From positions 91,817,313 to 91,881,312 of the forward strand of contig NC_135722.1 of the NCBI RefSeq assembly GCF_964656455.1: a stretch of 64,000 bases of DNA, in the 5' to 3' direction. The stretch comes from Halichoerus grypus (taxonomy: Eukaryota; Chordata; Mammalia; Carnivora; Phocidae). Position numbers and translations under genes: made by a program. Below the pieces are notes generated by a model, which had not been told where the DNA came from, did not search any database, and was given only the letters and a program-made list of their open reading frames with translations. Positions 12,462 to 25,600 of this stretch are shown in pieces. Numbering within the stretch: the stretch's first letter is position 1; each line of letters starts with the position of its first letter.

Positions 12462-15400
12462 ACACGTGCCTTGCTCCCTCATGCAGACCCCATGCCAAGA
12501 TTCTCTGAGGAAATAGATTCTTGACGTTTCTTCATTAATTCAAGAATGTGGCATAAAGGTTACAAAATGAACACCGGGGAGCAGCTGCTTTGATGGTGAA
12601 CTGCGGGTCCCTTGAGAGCCAGTGGTTCTCCCTCTCAGCCTCGGCAGCCTTAATGACTTCAAATACCTTGGTATTCATTTACATCCTCATTTAAATACTT
12701 GGTAGAAAAATAATTACACTGAGGTGTTTGATGAGATGAAATTTGATCTCAGCAGATGGAGGAAGCCTTCCCCTTTCATCAGCAGGGAAACCAAGTGTCA
12801 TTTAAATGAAAATCTTCCTGAAATCTCTTTATTCCTAAATTTGCTGCCAATATCCCTGAGGAAATGCTTCCATCAAGAAGGCTTGGTGATATTGGGAAAG
12901 GGTACCAATTTCAGAAGTAATTGTCATCAGGTAGAGCAAGCATTCCCCCCGCCCCACTCCCCCCAGCCCCATTTTTAACACTTGCTGTGGCTTTCGAGTT
13001 TTGGCTTGAAATAGAACACAAATGTGAGTTTGAGAATGGAAGTTTTTCCCAGCCAGGGTTGGGGATCCAGTTCCGTGGGCTTGGTGTGGTGTAGGAGGAT
13101 GCCGGCACCCCCGACCCTGGCGGCCGTGCGCCGCTCTGCAGGGCTAGCAGCCGTCTACACTGCAAGTAGCTCGTTCGCCCCTACCGCCTCCCCACGCCGG
13201 CAGCTCCCTGCGAGGAGGCACTTGAGTTCGCAGTCAGTGCGGAAGCCGGTGTGGGTGGAGAGACGGGAGGCATTTCACCCCCGTTTCCATGGCAGCAGCA
13301 TACGATCCGCGGCGCTGAGAGCCGAGCGGATTTCAAGGGAGGTGACTTTTTACAGGTACTTGCTGCTGAAAAATAGTTTTCCTGCCAGATTAGACTGTGA
13401 GCGCTCGAGCCTGTTTGTACTCTTTACTGTTTATTTTACAGCACGCTTGCCAGGCAAGACTCTGAACAAACAGGTCTGGATTTCCTATGGAATTTTCCCG
13501 AGACCCGCTGTCGCGTCTGTCCCGCTAGCGGGGAGACCGGTGGCCCTGACCGGCTAGAGCGGCTGTTAGGCAGGGGGCACTTCGGCCGTGGCTGCCCCGG
13601 GAGAGGCCGAGACACATTTCGTTTGCGGCTGGCGGTCTTCTTGGCCACAGCAGGCTCCGTGGCCGGTCAGAAGGCGATTGGAGGGGCAGCGTGTTTCACG
13701 AAATGCCCTGTGGGGGCAGTCGGCTGCTCGGCGGCGGTTTCTCTCGCACTGGGGGCTGGAGGACCAGCTGTGTTCCCCGTGCTGGGTGGGAGGGAGAGGG
13801 GGCCAGCTGCACGCTCTGTGGCCTGCGGCCAGTGGAAAGTCTCCAGCCGCCTGTGCCTCTCGCTGGGGCGGTCCTGTCAGCTGGGGCTCTTGTTCCCTGA
13901 GGCCAGCGATCACTGGGCTTCCCGATGCTCCTGCTGGCCCTTTGTTTGGGGAAAACCAGACTAGTCCAGGAGGGAGAGAGAGAAGACAAGAAAAAACAAA
14001 CACACACATGACAAACCAAAACAGTATATTTACAATACGTTCTTTGTAAAACAACAACAAAAAAAACCTAACTGGAAAATCAGGATGGAAGGAAATAGCA
14101 CTTTTGTGCAAGCTCACAGAGGAATGACTAACAGGGAAGCTACTCAGTAGAACTCGTTCTCATCCAGAAAAGCTCCAAGCCATTCCTGTCATACTTTTGG
14201 CAACTGGTGAGGTTTCGTAAAGGGATTTGGGGAAAAAATGATGTCTTTGGATGGGACACTTTTCTTTGTCTGGTTCCTTGGGACTGCTCTCAGCACTCAC
14301 GCCAAACACCACCTTTCAAACTGCCATGCCTCCCATGCTTTTTTTGGGTGATTTGCCAGGATGAGATGAGAATATAAGCACGTGAGACATTTCAGTATGT
14401 TTCAGTACTTCTACAGTCGACTGGTTTCTCAGGTGTGTTCCTTTTGAAGACACCTCTCTTATGTGCTGTGGATTACACAAATCTACCTCCTCCTGGCCTT
14501 TTGGGCTCCATTTTGAAAAGAATGCTATGGTTTTATGTTATGAGATACCTTTTCTGAATAAAAGTATTTTAGTTTTAAGATATTACAGTGGTCTAACTGA
14601 TAGTTGACCTTCTTCAGCCTAACCCTCATCTAATTCAGACTTGCTCTTTGAGATCTCAAATTTCACTGTGTTCTCCTTTCTTTGGCGACATGATTCCTCA
14701 TGGTTTCAGTTCATCAAGATGGATCAAGGTGACTCAGACCAGCCCATCACTGGTTTTGGTTATTTATTTGATCGGTCTTGGTATATGAAGGCTCAGAAGG
14801 AGCTTGGAAGGTTGGCAGTGTTTACTAAGAGGTAGTAGGATAGTTGACCACCCACTAGGTGGGTGTAAGAAATGACATTCCTGTTTCTTTTCTAGATATT
14901 CAATGCCACAGAAGAGCTGGCTAACACTGCGGCCTATCAGTCTGTCCGCATCTTCTCCGTGTCACTCGTTCAGGCAGAGTGGGAGCTGGAGGACCTTGCT
15001 CAGGTTGACTTGCAGTGGGCTAAGCCCACCTCAGGTAAGGGATTGCCGGAACGCGTGCCATCACCTACATAATGGGTCAGAGCCCTAGGTGGAATCTGTA
15101 ATCCTGGGTTCGCTTCTGATCTATTTATTATGATTCAACCATCCCTTTACTCATTTCTTGTTGACTTTCCACCTGATTTCTGATGGTAGCCATTTCATGT
15201 TTCCTCCCAAGATTCCACCAGTCACACTCCGCCCCCCCCTTGCTCTGAGCAGATGATGCTTCCTTGAGCTTCGCTAAACACACTAAGGCCCTTCAGCATG
15301 AGCTCTGCCGGCATCTCTCCCCACAGCCTCATTGCTCTTCTGCTTTTCTCTCCCTTCCTTTGTTTCCTGTGTCTGAACACAACGGACCGGTGTCCTTTCA

Positions 15401-16664
15401 GGGCTGCCTCTGATGCGGGTGCTCACCCCCTCCACGGCCTTCTTTTACCCCTTGAGCTCTGGTCTTTCACGCCCCTGTCCATTCAGCACAGACTCCGTAT
15501 TTCCTGCCTGTTCTGTTAGGCTTTGTGCTGGGCCCCAAAGACACAGCAGTGGGCAGTGCAGACACAGGCCCTGCTCTCACATTTAGCCTTCCTTTTATTC
15601 TGACAAAACAAAGGAAAACTGAACATAATAAACACCCTTCTCATGATGCCTCACCTCTCTCCTAAGCTTTTCTAGAACATCTTTTGTTCTCATTCTTTTC
15701 ACTGCCTTTCCATGTGTTCATTCTTTGTAATTTGGCTTCCGCTTCCGCCTCAACAACCTGCTCACCTCAAGGCTACTGCTGTTCTTCCAGTTATGCACTC
15801 CAGACACTCTAGCACTTGACACTGCTGACCGCAGCTTTTAGAAACTGCATGTTCCAGGGGCGCCTGGGTTTGAACATCCGACTCCTGATTTCGGCTCAGG
15901 TCATGATCTCAGGGTCCTGGAATTGAGCCCCTTGTTGAGCTCTGTGCTCAGTGGGAGTCTGCTTGGGACTCTCCCTCTCCCTTTGCCCCTCCTCCTACTC
16001 TCTTGTTCTCTCTTTCTTTCTCTCTCTAAAATAAATAAATAAATCTTAAAAAAAAAAAAGAAACTGCACATTCCTCTTCACTTGCATGGTCTCTCCTCTC
16101 CTTAGTTTTCCTCCTCTGACTTCTCCCTCTTTCTCTTTGCTTTCTTCTCTCTCTTCCTCCAAATGTGGTCCCTTGTGCTTTTTCTCGTCCCTTTTCTTTT
16201 ATCGTCTGTACCTGCTTTACTTTGCTAACCTCTGCTCCCACATTTTCTTTTTTTTAAATTCAATTAATTAACATATAGCGTATTATTAGTTTCAGAGGTA
16301 GAATTCAGAGATTCATCAGTTGCGTACAACACCTAGTGCTCATTACATCACATTCCCTCCTTAATGCCCATCACCCAGTTATCCCATCCCCCCACTCCCC
16401 TCCCCTCCAGCAACCCTCAGTTTGTTTCCTGTGATTAAGAGTCTCTTATGGTTTGTCTCCCTCTCTGGTTTCCTCTTGTTTTATTTTTCACTCCCTTCCC
16501 CTATGCTCCTCTGTTTTGTTTCTTAAATTCCACATATGAGTGAGATCATACGATAATTGTCTTTCTCTGATTGACTTACTTCACTTAGAAATACCCTCTA
16601 GTTCTATCCGCATTGTTGCAGATGGCAAGATTTCATTTTTTTTGATGGCTGAGTAATAGTCCGT

Positions 16665-16695
<31 letters not shown>

Positions 16696-19600
16696 CATAC
16701 TTCTTTGTCCATTCATCAGTCATTGGACATCTGGGCTCTTTCCACAGTTTGGCTATTGTGGACATTACTACTATAAACATTAGGGTGCAGGTGCCCCTTC
16801 GGATCACTACATTTGTATCTTTGGGGTAAATCCCTAGTAGTACAATTGCTGGGTCGTAGGGTAGCTCTATTTTCAACTTTTTGAGGAACCTCCATACGGT
16901 TTTCCAGAGTGGCTGCATCAGTTTGCATTCCCACTAACAGTGTAGGAGGGTTCCCCTTTCTCCGCATCCTCGTCAACATCTGTCATTTCCTGTGTGCTCC
17001 CACATTTTCAAGTGTTAATTCATTCAACAAATATCTGAGAGCCTCCTGTGTGCTAAGCACTGTTCTAAGTGCTTCGGGGACGGCAGTGGGTAAGACAGGC
17101 AAGAACACCTGATCTCATGGAGCTTGCTTTCTAGTGTGGGGGATTTTAGCAAATGAATAATAAAATCAGTACATTATATACAAAGTCTCTGATAATACTC
17201 AGTATCACGCTATCTGAATTCTCCCTGTGAGAACTCAGGAGCTGAATCGATTTGGGTAAATTTTTGGATAAATCTTTTGGTCTATGAACTTTCCCTGTGT
17301 GTTATCCAAAACTCAGGAATCGGTTAGATTTGGATAATATATTTTACCTTGCTATCAGCAGACTTTTACTCTAAACTTGGAGACCTAATACATTTTTGGG
17401 TATGAAGGGATAGGGTAGATGGTGAGCAAACTAATGAGACAAAAACACATAAATGAAATACCTCAGGGAAGGGGGTGCAGTAGGACTGTTGGGGCTGGGA
17501 TGGGGTTGTGGTTTCCAGTGGAGAGCGGCCATGGTGGTCCCGACAGAGAAAGGCGAGGCAGTGCAGGTACTGGCGAAGAGCACAGTAGGTCAGGCCGCTC
17601 TTATATTCCAAATTTCTGCCGCCTCTCCTACTGTTGTCACATCTCTGACTGCAGCTGGGAAGGTTCTCTGATATTAAGGACTCATGATTAGATGGGAGCC
17701 ACCCGGATAATTCAGGGCAGTCTCCCTTTCTCAAGGTCCTCAACCCCAGTCACATCTACAAAGCCCCATAGCCACGTAAGGTAACAGATCACAGACTGCA
17801 GGCATTGGGGTGTGGACATCTTTGGAGGGCTCTTCTGCCTTCCACACATTCTCGTTCCCAAGCATTTTCAAGTGGCTTTGTGGCTTTCTGCTTTCTTTCC
17901 TCCAAGATGTGATTCCCCTCCTGTCTTATCTTCCACTCTTCTCCTTTTATGGTCTAGGCTCTAATCAGATCCTTTCAACAGTTTTCCTACTCTGTGTGCC
18001 TTTTTACATATTGTTTCTTCTGCCCAGAATACCAGCTCTGCATCCCCCACCTCTCTCCCCATCCCCCTTATTTACCTTTTCCTTCTCCCTGCCCATCAGT
18101 GGATCTGCCTTTATACCAGCTACCCACAGCCACCAGACACCAGCCAACGAACCTTTACTGACTCTCTGTTAGGTACTAGACATTGGGGATCCAGAAGGGA
18201 AGAAGATAAGGTTCCTGCCTTGGAGTAGCTAATACTCCAAGGGTAAGGGAAACACTATGCATAGAGTATTATGGAAGCACAGGGGAGAGGGGTAGGTCTT
18301 ATTAGGCTTTTTGTGATGTGCCTTTCATTTGCTCTTCTTTCTCTTGCTGTTGAAACCCCTTACCACTTGTTTGTACCTCTTCAGGCACTTAACCATATTT
18401 TGCCATATATTTTATTCAGCTGAATGTTTGGCTTATTCTGTAGAATATAAGAGCTATGAGGAGAGCCTCCATGTCTCTCCATATTTCTTTGTTCACTGTA
18501 TCCCAACCATCTAGAAGGGCCTGGCACCTAGAAGGTGCTAGTCGTTTTATCTCATTCGAAACTGATTGGAATTCCCAGTATGACACTGTCAACTTTCTGA
18601 GGGCCAGAGCTGTACTGGGGTCTTCTGTAGCGCTGAGCCGGTGACTCACATGCAGTAGTAGATCTACCGCATTCCTGACTTCTTCTGTTTAACTTTTCCT
18701 CAACAGAGAACTTAGGCCATGGGATTTTCAAGTACATGTCAGCAGTGTGCTGGCTCTTTGGACGTTCCCTGTATGACACTCTGCAGTACCCCATCGGGCT
18801 GGTCTCCTCCTCGTGGGCTGGGACACCCATTGAAGCCTGGTCATCTGGAAGGTCGCTGAGAGCCTGTGGTGTTATGACGCGAGGGTGAGAAAGTATCCTG
18901 GAGTCTGGGAGAAGGATCCAGGAAATTTTGTAAGAGAGAAGGATCATGGTTTTCTCTGGGGAGTCAAATACTTGTTGAATGTCCAAATAGGTATTGAATG
19001 TATGTAACTTATTGCACGAACATGGAACGTGTTATTTTCACTGTCGTCAGTACCATGCTCATCTGAGAATATGCCAAGAAGAAATTATGATCCTTTTCCT
19101 TAGTAATAGCTAATACTTACTGAGAGCTTTCTCTATGTTGGATACTGTTGTAATCACTTTGTATGTATTAATTCACTTAGTACTCGCAATAACCTCTAGA
19201 AGTGTAGATACTATTAACACAAATAATATGTGGATAAAGCTGCTAAGTCTCAGAGTGGTTTAGTAACTCACTCATGGGTACAACTGGTAAGGGGCAAAGT
19301 CTGGCTTCAATGTCTGTGCTCTCAGCCACTGTGCTGTATTGCCCATAAGAATAAACAGTCTAACAGGAAGAACAAATATACATGTAATCAAAGAAACTTA
19401 TTTGATTATGAAATTCTGATTATGAAAGCACAATCAGGAAAAGCTAGGTCTGGAAGAATATGTGGAGTGGGGGAGAAAGGAGTAGTTAATAAAATCCTGA
19501 CACTAATATTAACACAGAGATTAACAGTATGTGAACTGCTTTCACAGACGTTGTTTCATTCAATCTGGGAAGGCCCCTGGGGAGAGGATGGACTTGAGCT

Positions 19601-22600
19601 CTTGGTATAGCTCAGGTAAAGACATGCCTGTAGGGAAGGGGAGATGTTCAACTTTGGAACTAAGAGAATGGCCTAGGTAGAGTGGGAGGGATGTAAAGTC
19701 AGGCTTCCCAGATCTCTGGGGACAGGAAGGGACGCCACCGAATGTGTGGGGAAGTGGGCATTCTCATATATAGCGGTCATGAGTATAAACTCATATATGC
19801 ATTTTACAGAGAACTTTAGGAATGTGTTCAAAGCCTTGAAAAAATATGCCCTTTGACCCAGCAGTTTCATTTCTGGGAATTTATCTTAAGGACATAATTA
19901 AGCATATATGCAGTGATTTTAGCTATAAGGAAGATGAGCAGAAAGCTTAAAAAAAATCCAAGTGTCCATCCACTGAGTACTAGTTAAATAAATTGTCTGC
20001 ATGAGATACTCATAATAAAACACTCCTCCCCTCTGGTTTTAGTGACCTTATCTGGAAACTGGGATGGCCCTCTCTGGACTCATAGAAAGTTGACCGATAC
20101 CCTTATCCCAGGAAGAACCTGGACAGATATGAAAGTTGGAGGCTGTTCACATGTTTTCATGTGGAACAGAGTGGTTCAGTCTGATTCTGTGTTGGTTTCA
20201 TCAGAAGTTTACCCCAAGTGAAAGCTGGATGGACACCCAGTTTCGGGATCATCCTGTGATTGGTCACTAGCTCTCTCATGACACTTGTGAATCTTATCAA
20301 TTGCAGGTTGATTCCGTCTGATTCTGTGACTGGTCCCAGTAAGTACTCTGTTCTCTGGAATGCCATGATCCACCCACTGCATAACATGACTCTGAAAGGG
20401 GTGATCTGGTACCAGGGTGAGTGCTCATTTTGCTATTTCTCCATTGTATCAGTTAGCTTTTGCGGCATAACAAACCACCCCGTAACTGAGTGACTTAAAA
20501 CAATAATAATTTTATTTGGCTCACCATTCAGTGGGTTATTAGGGTAGTTTTCCTGTATAGACTGCTTTGGTTAATTTCTCTTGGGATCTCTGATGTGTCT
20601 TTGGCCACTTGGCAGGTGTCTGGTGGCTGGATGACGTAGGATGGCCTCTTCCTCCTGTTTGTTGACTGCTGGGGCACCATGGTCTCAAGTGGTCTCTCAG
20701 CCTTGAGCAAATTAGTTCAGACTTCTTTATCATTGACATAGCAGTCTCAGTCTCAGTCTCATAGCATTCACTCAGCAGTGTCTGAGTGAAGCCCAAAGCT
20801 GAAGCACTTTTCAAGCTTCTGCTTGCATCCCATTTGCTGAGGCCCCTTTGGCCAGAGCAAGTCACAAGGCCAGTCCAGAGAGACTGCAGGAAGGCCCACT
20901 CCCTAAGGGCATGGATGGCGGTTGGGGAGCAACGTGCGGCCGTGTTTGCATCCACCCCAAGCCCCTCTCACAATCTGTACTGTTTTTAGGGGAGTCCAAC
21001 GTGAATTTTAACAGGGACCTGTATAATTGCACGTTCCCTGCGCTCATTGAAGACTGGCGCCAGACCTTCCACCGTGGCTCCCAGGGGCAGACAGAGCGTT
21101 TCTTCCCATTTGGATTTGTCCAGGTATGTGCTGGGAGGAAGAAGGTTTGGGGCATGGGTGTGGGGGTGTGCTGTGGAGGTCTCTTTCCTGGAATCCATAT
21201 TCCTTTTTGTGCCCTCATAGTCTGCTGGTCGAGAACTGAGTGTCAGACTTAATTCATCTCAGTTCACTGATGGGACAAGTACATCTGCAAAAAAAGGTTA
21301 ATAAGTGACAAATACTTCTTATTAAAAAAAGAATACATGTTCATTAAAGATATTTAAAAGATAAGCAAAAGAAACTGAAACATTTCTAATTCCCCAATCC
21401 TGACATAAGCTGACCTCTTCTGCTTATGTGTTTCTGCAGTGAGATCCATACCATAATACTGTACCATAGCTTGCTTCTGCTCTTAATGTCATATTGTGAA
21501 CAGTTTTTCATGCCGATAAATATTAATCTTGAGCACAACTCATAACGATTGCAGGGCACTTTGAAATCCAGTTGTATTCTAATTTATTTAACTAGCTCTC
21601 AGTAAATGGGCCCTTAGGTTGCTTTAAACATCTTGCTTTTATAAGCAGCAGCGTTTATTTTCCTTGTGGCTAAGTCATTGCATATGTGCTTAATTCTTTC
21701 CGTAAGATAAATTCCCAGAAATGAAATTGCTAGGTCAAATGGAACGCTTTTTAAGGCGCTGAACATGTCCTCAAGTTTCTCTGTAGAAATGTATTAATTT
21801 GGATTAATTGTATACTCAGCAGCTGTGTGTGAGAATGTCCACTTCCCCACACCCTCCCTAACTCGGTGCTGCCCCTTCTGCCCCTCTACAGCGAAGCTTT
21901 GCTCTCTCACTGCCTGCCCACTGCACGCGTTCTTTGTCTGGAGCAACCTTACTGTCCCACACTTTCCTAGCCAACTTCATCCTTTAGACCTCAGCCTGGG
22001 TATCAGGTTAGGAAGCCTTCTGTGAGTATTCAACATCTGGAGTAGGTACCTCCTTTCCCCAGACAGATGATTACTTAGCACCCTCTCCTTCCCCATGTTA
22101 CTTGCATGTCGGTTGCGCACATGACCACGTTTTTCTGGATCACATTTACATCCCAGTACCTAACTGCTCAGCAGTCGTTAAATATGGCCTAACACATGAA
22201 TGAAAAAAAATATCAAGAGAAATCATACTTTTAATTAGCGGCAACTAGTCAGGAAGATTCTGCTCTCCTCCTTGCTGAAAAGGAATAAATGCATTTAACC
22301 AAGTTCATAATGGTGTTGCCTTACCTGTTCCTATGGCCCCTCCAAGACCTAGACGTCTTAGCAGGGTGGTCGTTCTGACTTGCTTGGAATATAGGAAATA
22401 AAACAAGTAAGGTGTTAGAAAACCAGGGCCCGACTCCCAGCATAATAACGGAATCGGCTTTAATACTTGAATTGGACACACGTGCGTCCAGCCGTCTGGC
22501 TCCGCACGGTCCACAGATACCTCCCGCTCACCATCCTCACATCTCCCCCACCCTGTCCTAGTTCACCATACCTTTTTTTGGATAAAGATTTTTATAGACC

Positions 22601-25600
22601 TTTTTTCCACTTATAATTACTTTACAACCATGTTCTTTCTCCTTTCTCACATTTGTTTTGACTTGGAAACAAGATGATTCTACTCATTATTATTAAAATA
22701 GCAAGCCCTGTCATCAGTTCTGTGTTTCTGTTGGTGGAAACCCCATTTGGACTTTTGAGGTTCTTTTTTTGTCTTTGCTGTGTAGATGGTGATTTGAGTG
22801 TGACTTCAGCCAATTCCAACCATGTGTTGTATGCTTATTATATGCCATGAATTGTGTGAGGTGCTAGAAATAGAGCGTGAATCAGAGAGACCTGGTCCTT
22901 GCACTTACGCCTTTCCGTTTAGTGAGACTAAGTCCCTTAGTCTCATGGCTTTAGCTGGTCATCATCGACAAAAATCTGTTGGTTGCTTGTGGAAAACTGG
23001 GAATGCAAACATATACCTTCAAAGGGAAATATCAAATATGACAAAATAATGGTTCAGCACATGGATCTGGAGCTAGTCTGCCTGGATTCAAATCCAGCTC
23101 TGACTCTTCTCTAGCTATGTGATTTTTAAAAAAATATTTTATTTATTTGACAGAGCAGAAGCAGGGGGAGCGGGTAAGGGAGAAGCAGGCTCCCCGCTGA
23201 GCAAGTAGCCTGATGTGGGGCTCTATCCCAGGACCCCGGGATCATGACCTGAGCCGAAGGCAGATGCTTAACTGACTGAGCCACCCAGGCTGCCCCTAGC
23301 TATGTGATTTTGAACCAGGTATTGAATAGGGGATTATTATTTGAAGTATTATTTTTATTATTATCTTTATTATTTTAAGTATTACGTGAGTTGATCCATA
23401 TAGAACCTGGCACATGCCAGGTAATGTTAGTATTAATTATTATCAATGTGAGAAGTCAGAAAATCTGGAGGGACAGTTGGTCTGCAAGGAAAGATGAATT
23501 TATAGAGGTGTTGAGTTTGAAATGATGGTTGCAATAGCTAGAGCACAGCTAGAGATGTAGGACCGGAGCCCAGCGGAATTAGACACATGTATCCAGGGGT
23601 TATTAGTAGGGAGGTGACCTGGAGTGTGGGAGGGAAGGAAGAGCAAGAGGCTAGGGAGTCCCTAGGAGTATGCGTTTTGTACAAAGGGTCTGGAGGAACG
23701 GTGGAGCGGACTGCGAAGTGCAGTATGCTATTGTAAAGTCCTCTGAGTGTGGCCACTTTTATATTCTGTGGCAATCATATGCCTTCATTAGGAACAGTAT
23801 TTCTACTAATCACTGTGGGAGGCTGAACAGCACCCTAGTAGATCTCAGATCATGGGGTATGCTGGCGCCTCCGTGTGGCCGCTCTGGAGTAGTGCAAGCA
23901 ACGAAACCGGCCAATTGCTGCAGGACTTCTCCCCACTCTGCCATTTTGAAACAGCTTCCTTGGCTGGAGTGGCCGTATTCAGCATTTCTCCCACTTGTGC
24001 TTCAGGCTAGTACTTACCCTAGACTCTGTCTGGTAGCTTCGTTGCTGTGAACTTCATCATGACACTGGCTGGTGACCAGTGTTCCGCTCTCAGTCTTCCG
24101 GGTGTTGTGTGGGAAGAAGTAGGGTCACTCAGTGGGTCTTTTCACGAAGTTCCTTTGTGAAGCTTCAGCACCTTTTATCATTTCATATATTCCAGCAGAT
24201 TTGCCTAAGAGGTTTTAATAAGAGAACTGGAAATGTCCCCTTAGTTCCAGATCACGTCCTTTTTACTACCACTGCAACCTCTCCAGTTTTTCCTGAGGAT
24301 TTTCTAGTCTTTCTGGAACAGGTCAAGAAGCAGAAAACGTCCTGTGCTCAAAGCTTCATTTGGCCACATTTGTCGGGATGATCCCAGGTATTTGCTGGCT
24401 CTGGGGGTGAGAAGGCTTGGGGGGAGCAGCCTCTTCACGATGTAGCTCCTCTCATGGGGACAGAAATTTTCAAATGGCGTCCAAAGACAGTGTGGTTGCT
24501 CGTCCAGACTGTTTCCCAGCTTGTGGCCTGGCTTACTGTTAGATCATGGTTGTGAAAGAGAGATAATGGGTTGATGCCTCTCACTGGCTGGACTGGGGCT
24601 AAGAATGATGTGTAGTCTAAATCAGAGAACAGGGTGATATAAATACGAGAGAAGTAAGGAAGGAAGAGTGGGACCACATGCGTCAGAGTAATATTAAAGA
24701 GTTTTCCCGGGAGCCTCTCCTCTGCAGGAGTTGGAGTCTGTCGATTTTAAGTCTAGATGGAAGTATTTACTCGGGATGTTGCAGAGTCAGACAGCCTCTT
24801 ACTACCTTTACCGCTCCTGCACTACTCTGAGGCGCCATCTTCTTTCCCTTGAAGTGTTGCCTCCTTACTGGTCTTCCTGCTTCTACCTTTTCTCCCCTTT
24901 GGGGTAGTCTCAACATTGCAGTTAAGGTGATCCTTTGAAGTGTAAGCCACATCAGAAGGCTCCAGTGGTTCCTCCGTATGAGCGAGGTCAGCGGAGTGAC
25001 ACGTGGTCTGCCCCTGCCGCCAGTGCCCATCTGACCTCCCGTCCTAACTCTCTTTGCCTCGCTCGCTCCACGTCAGCTCTGCTGGCTGCCTTACAGTCTT
25101 ACTTACACACCGGGCATACTCTGCCCTAGGGCCAGCCATTTTCCTTTCCTTCTGCCTAGAAAGTTCTTTCCCTGGTCTATTAGTTTTCTGTTGCTGCATA
25201 AAAAATTACTGCATATTTAGCAGCTTAAAACAATGCTACACACATTTCTTATCTCACGGTTTGTGTGGGCGACGAGTCTGGCATGCCTGGCTTAGCTGAG
25301 TCTTCCACTTGGGGCTGCAGTGAAGGTGTTGGACAGAGCTGGGGTCGCAGCTGAGGCTTGGGGTTATCTTCCAAGCTCAGGTGGCTGTTGGTGGAATTCG
25401 TTTCCTTGGAGCTCTAGAACTCAGGGCAGCTGACTTCTTGAAGGCCAGCAGGAGAGAGCCTCTGACTTCTCTACCCTCTTATAAAGGCTTCCCTGACTGA
25501 GTTGGGCTCTCCACCTACTCTTCCTTTGGTTATCTTGAAGTCAGCTGATAAATGACCTCACCTACATCTGCAGGATTCCAAGCAGACAATCAGATATTAC

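Larger units (their letters stand above)
9560..14895. other. SIAE intron 3, right part
   Basis: Holds a CAN-SINE, CA-rich stretches (about 11822-11880 and 12409-12460) and the CpG-rich block at 13.06-13.96 kb. Otherwise non-coding, with nothing recognised at 10.6-11.8 kb or 14.0-14.9 kb. Confidence 0.7.
21800..25180. other. SIAE intron 7, left part
   Basis: No exon seen. Contains the split MIR and CAN-SINE at 23.0-23.45 kb; the remainder has no recognised structure. Confidence 0.6.

Noticed and set aside
13024..14117. Overlapping open frames of 177, 153, 113 and 183 codons on both strands
   Set aside because: They occur in four or more frames of a GC-rich block with few stop codons, overlap each other on both strands and resemble no protein. 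Treated as composition artefacts of a CpG-rich region.
18552..18986. 144-codon minus frame over SIAE exon 5
   Set aside because: Antisense shadow of the real exon; no independent similarity.
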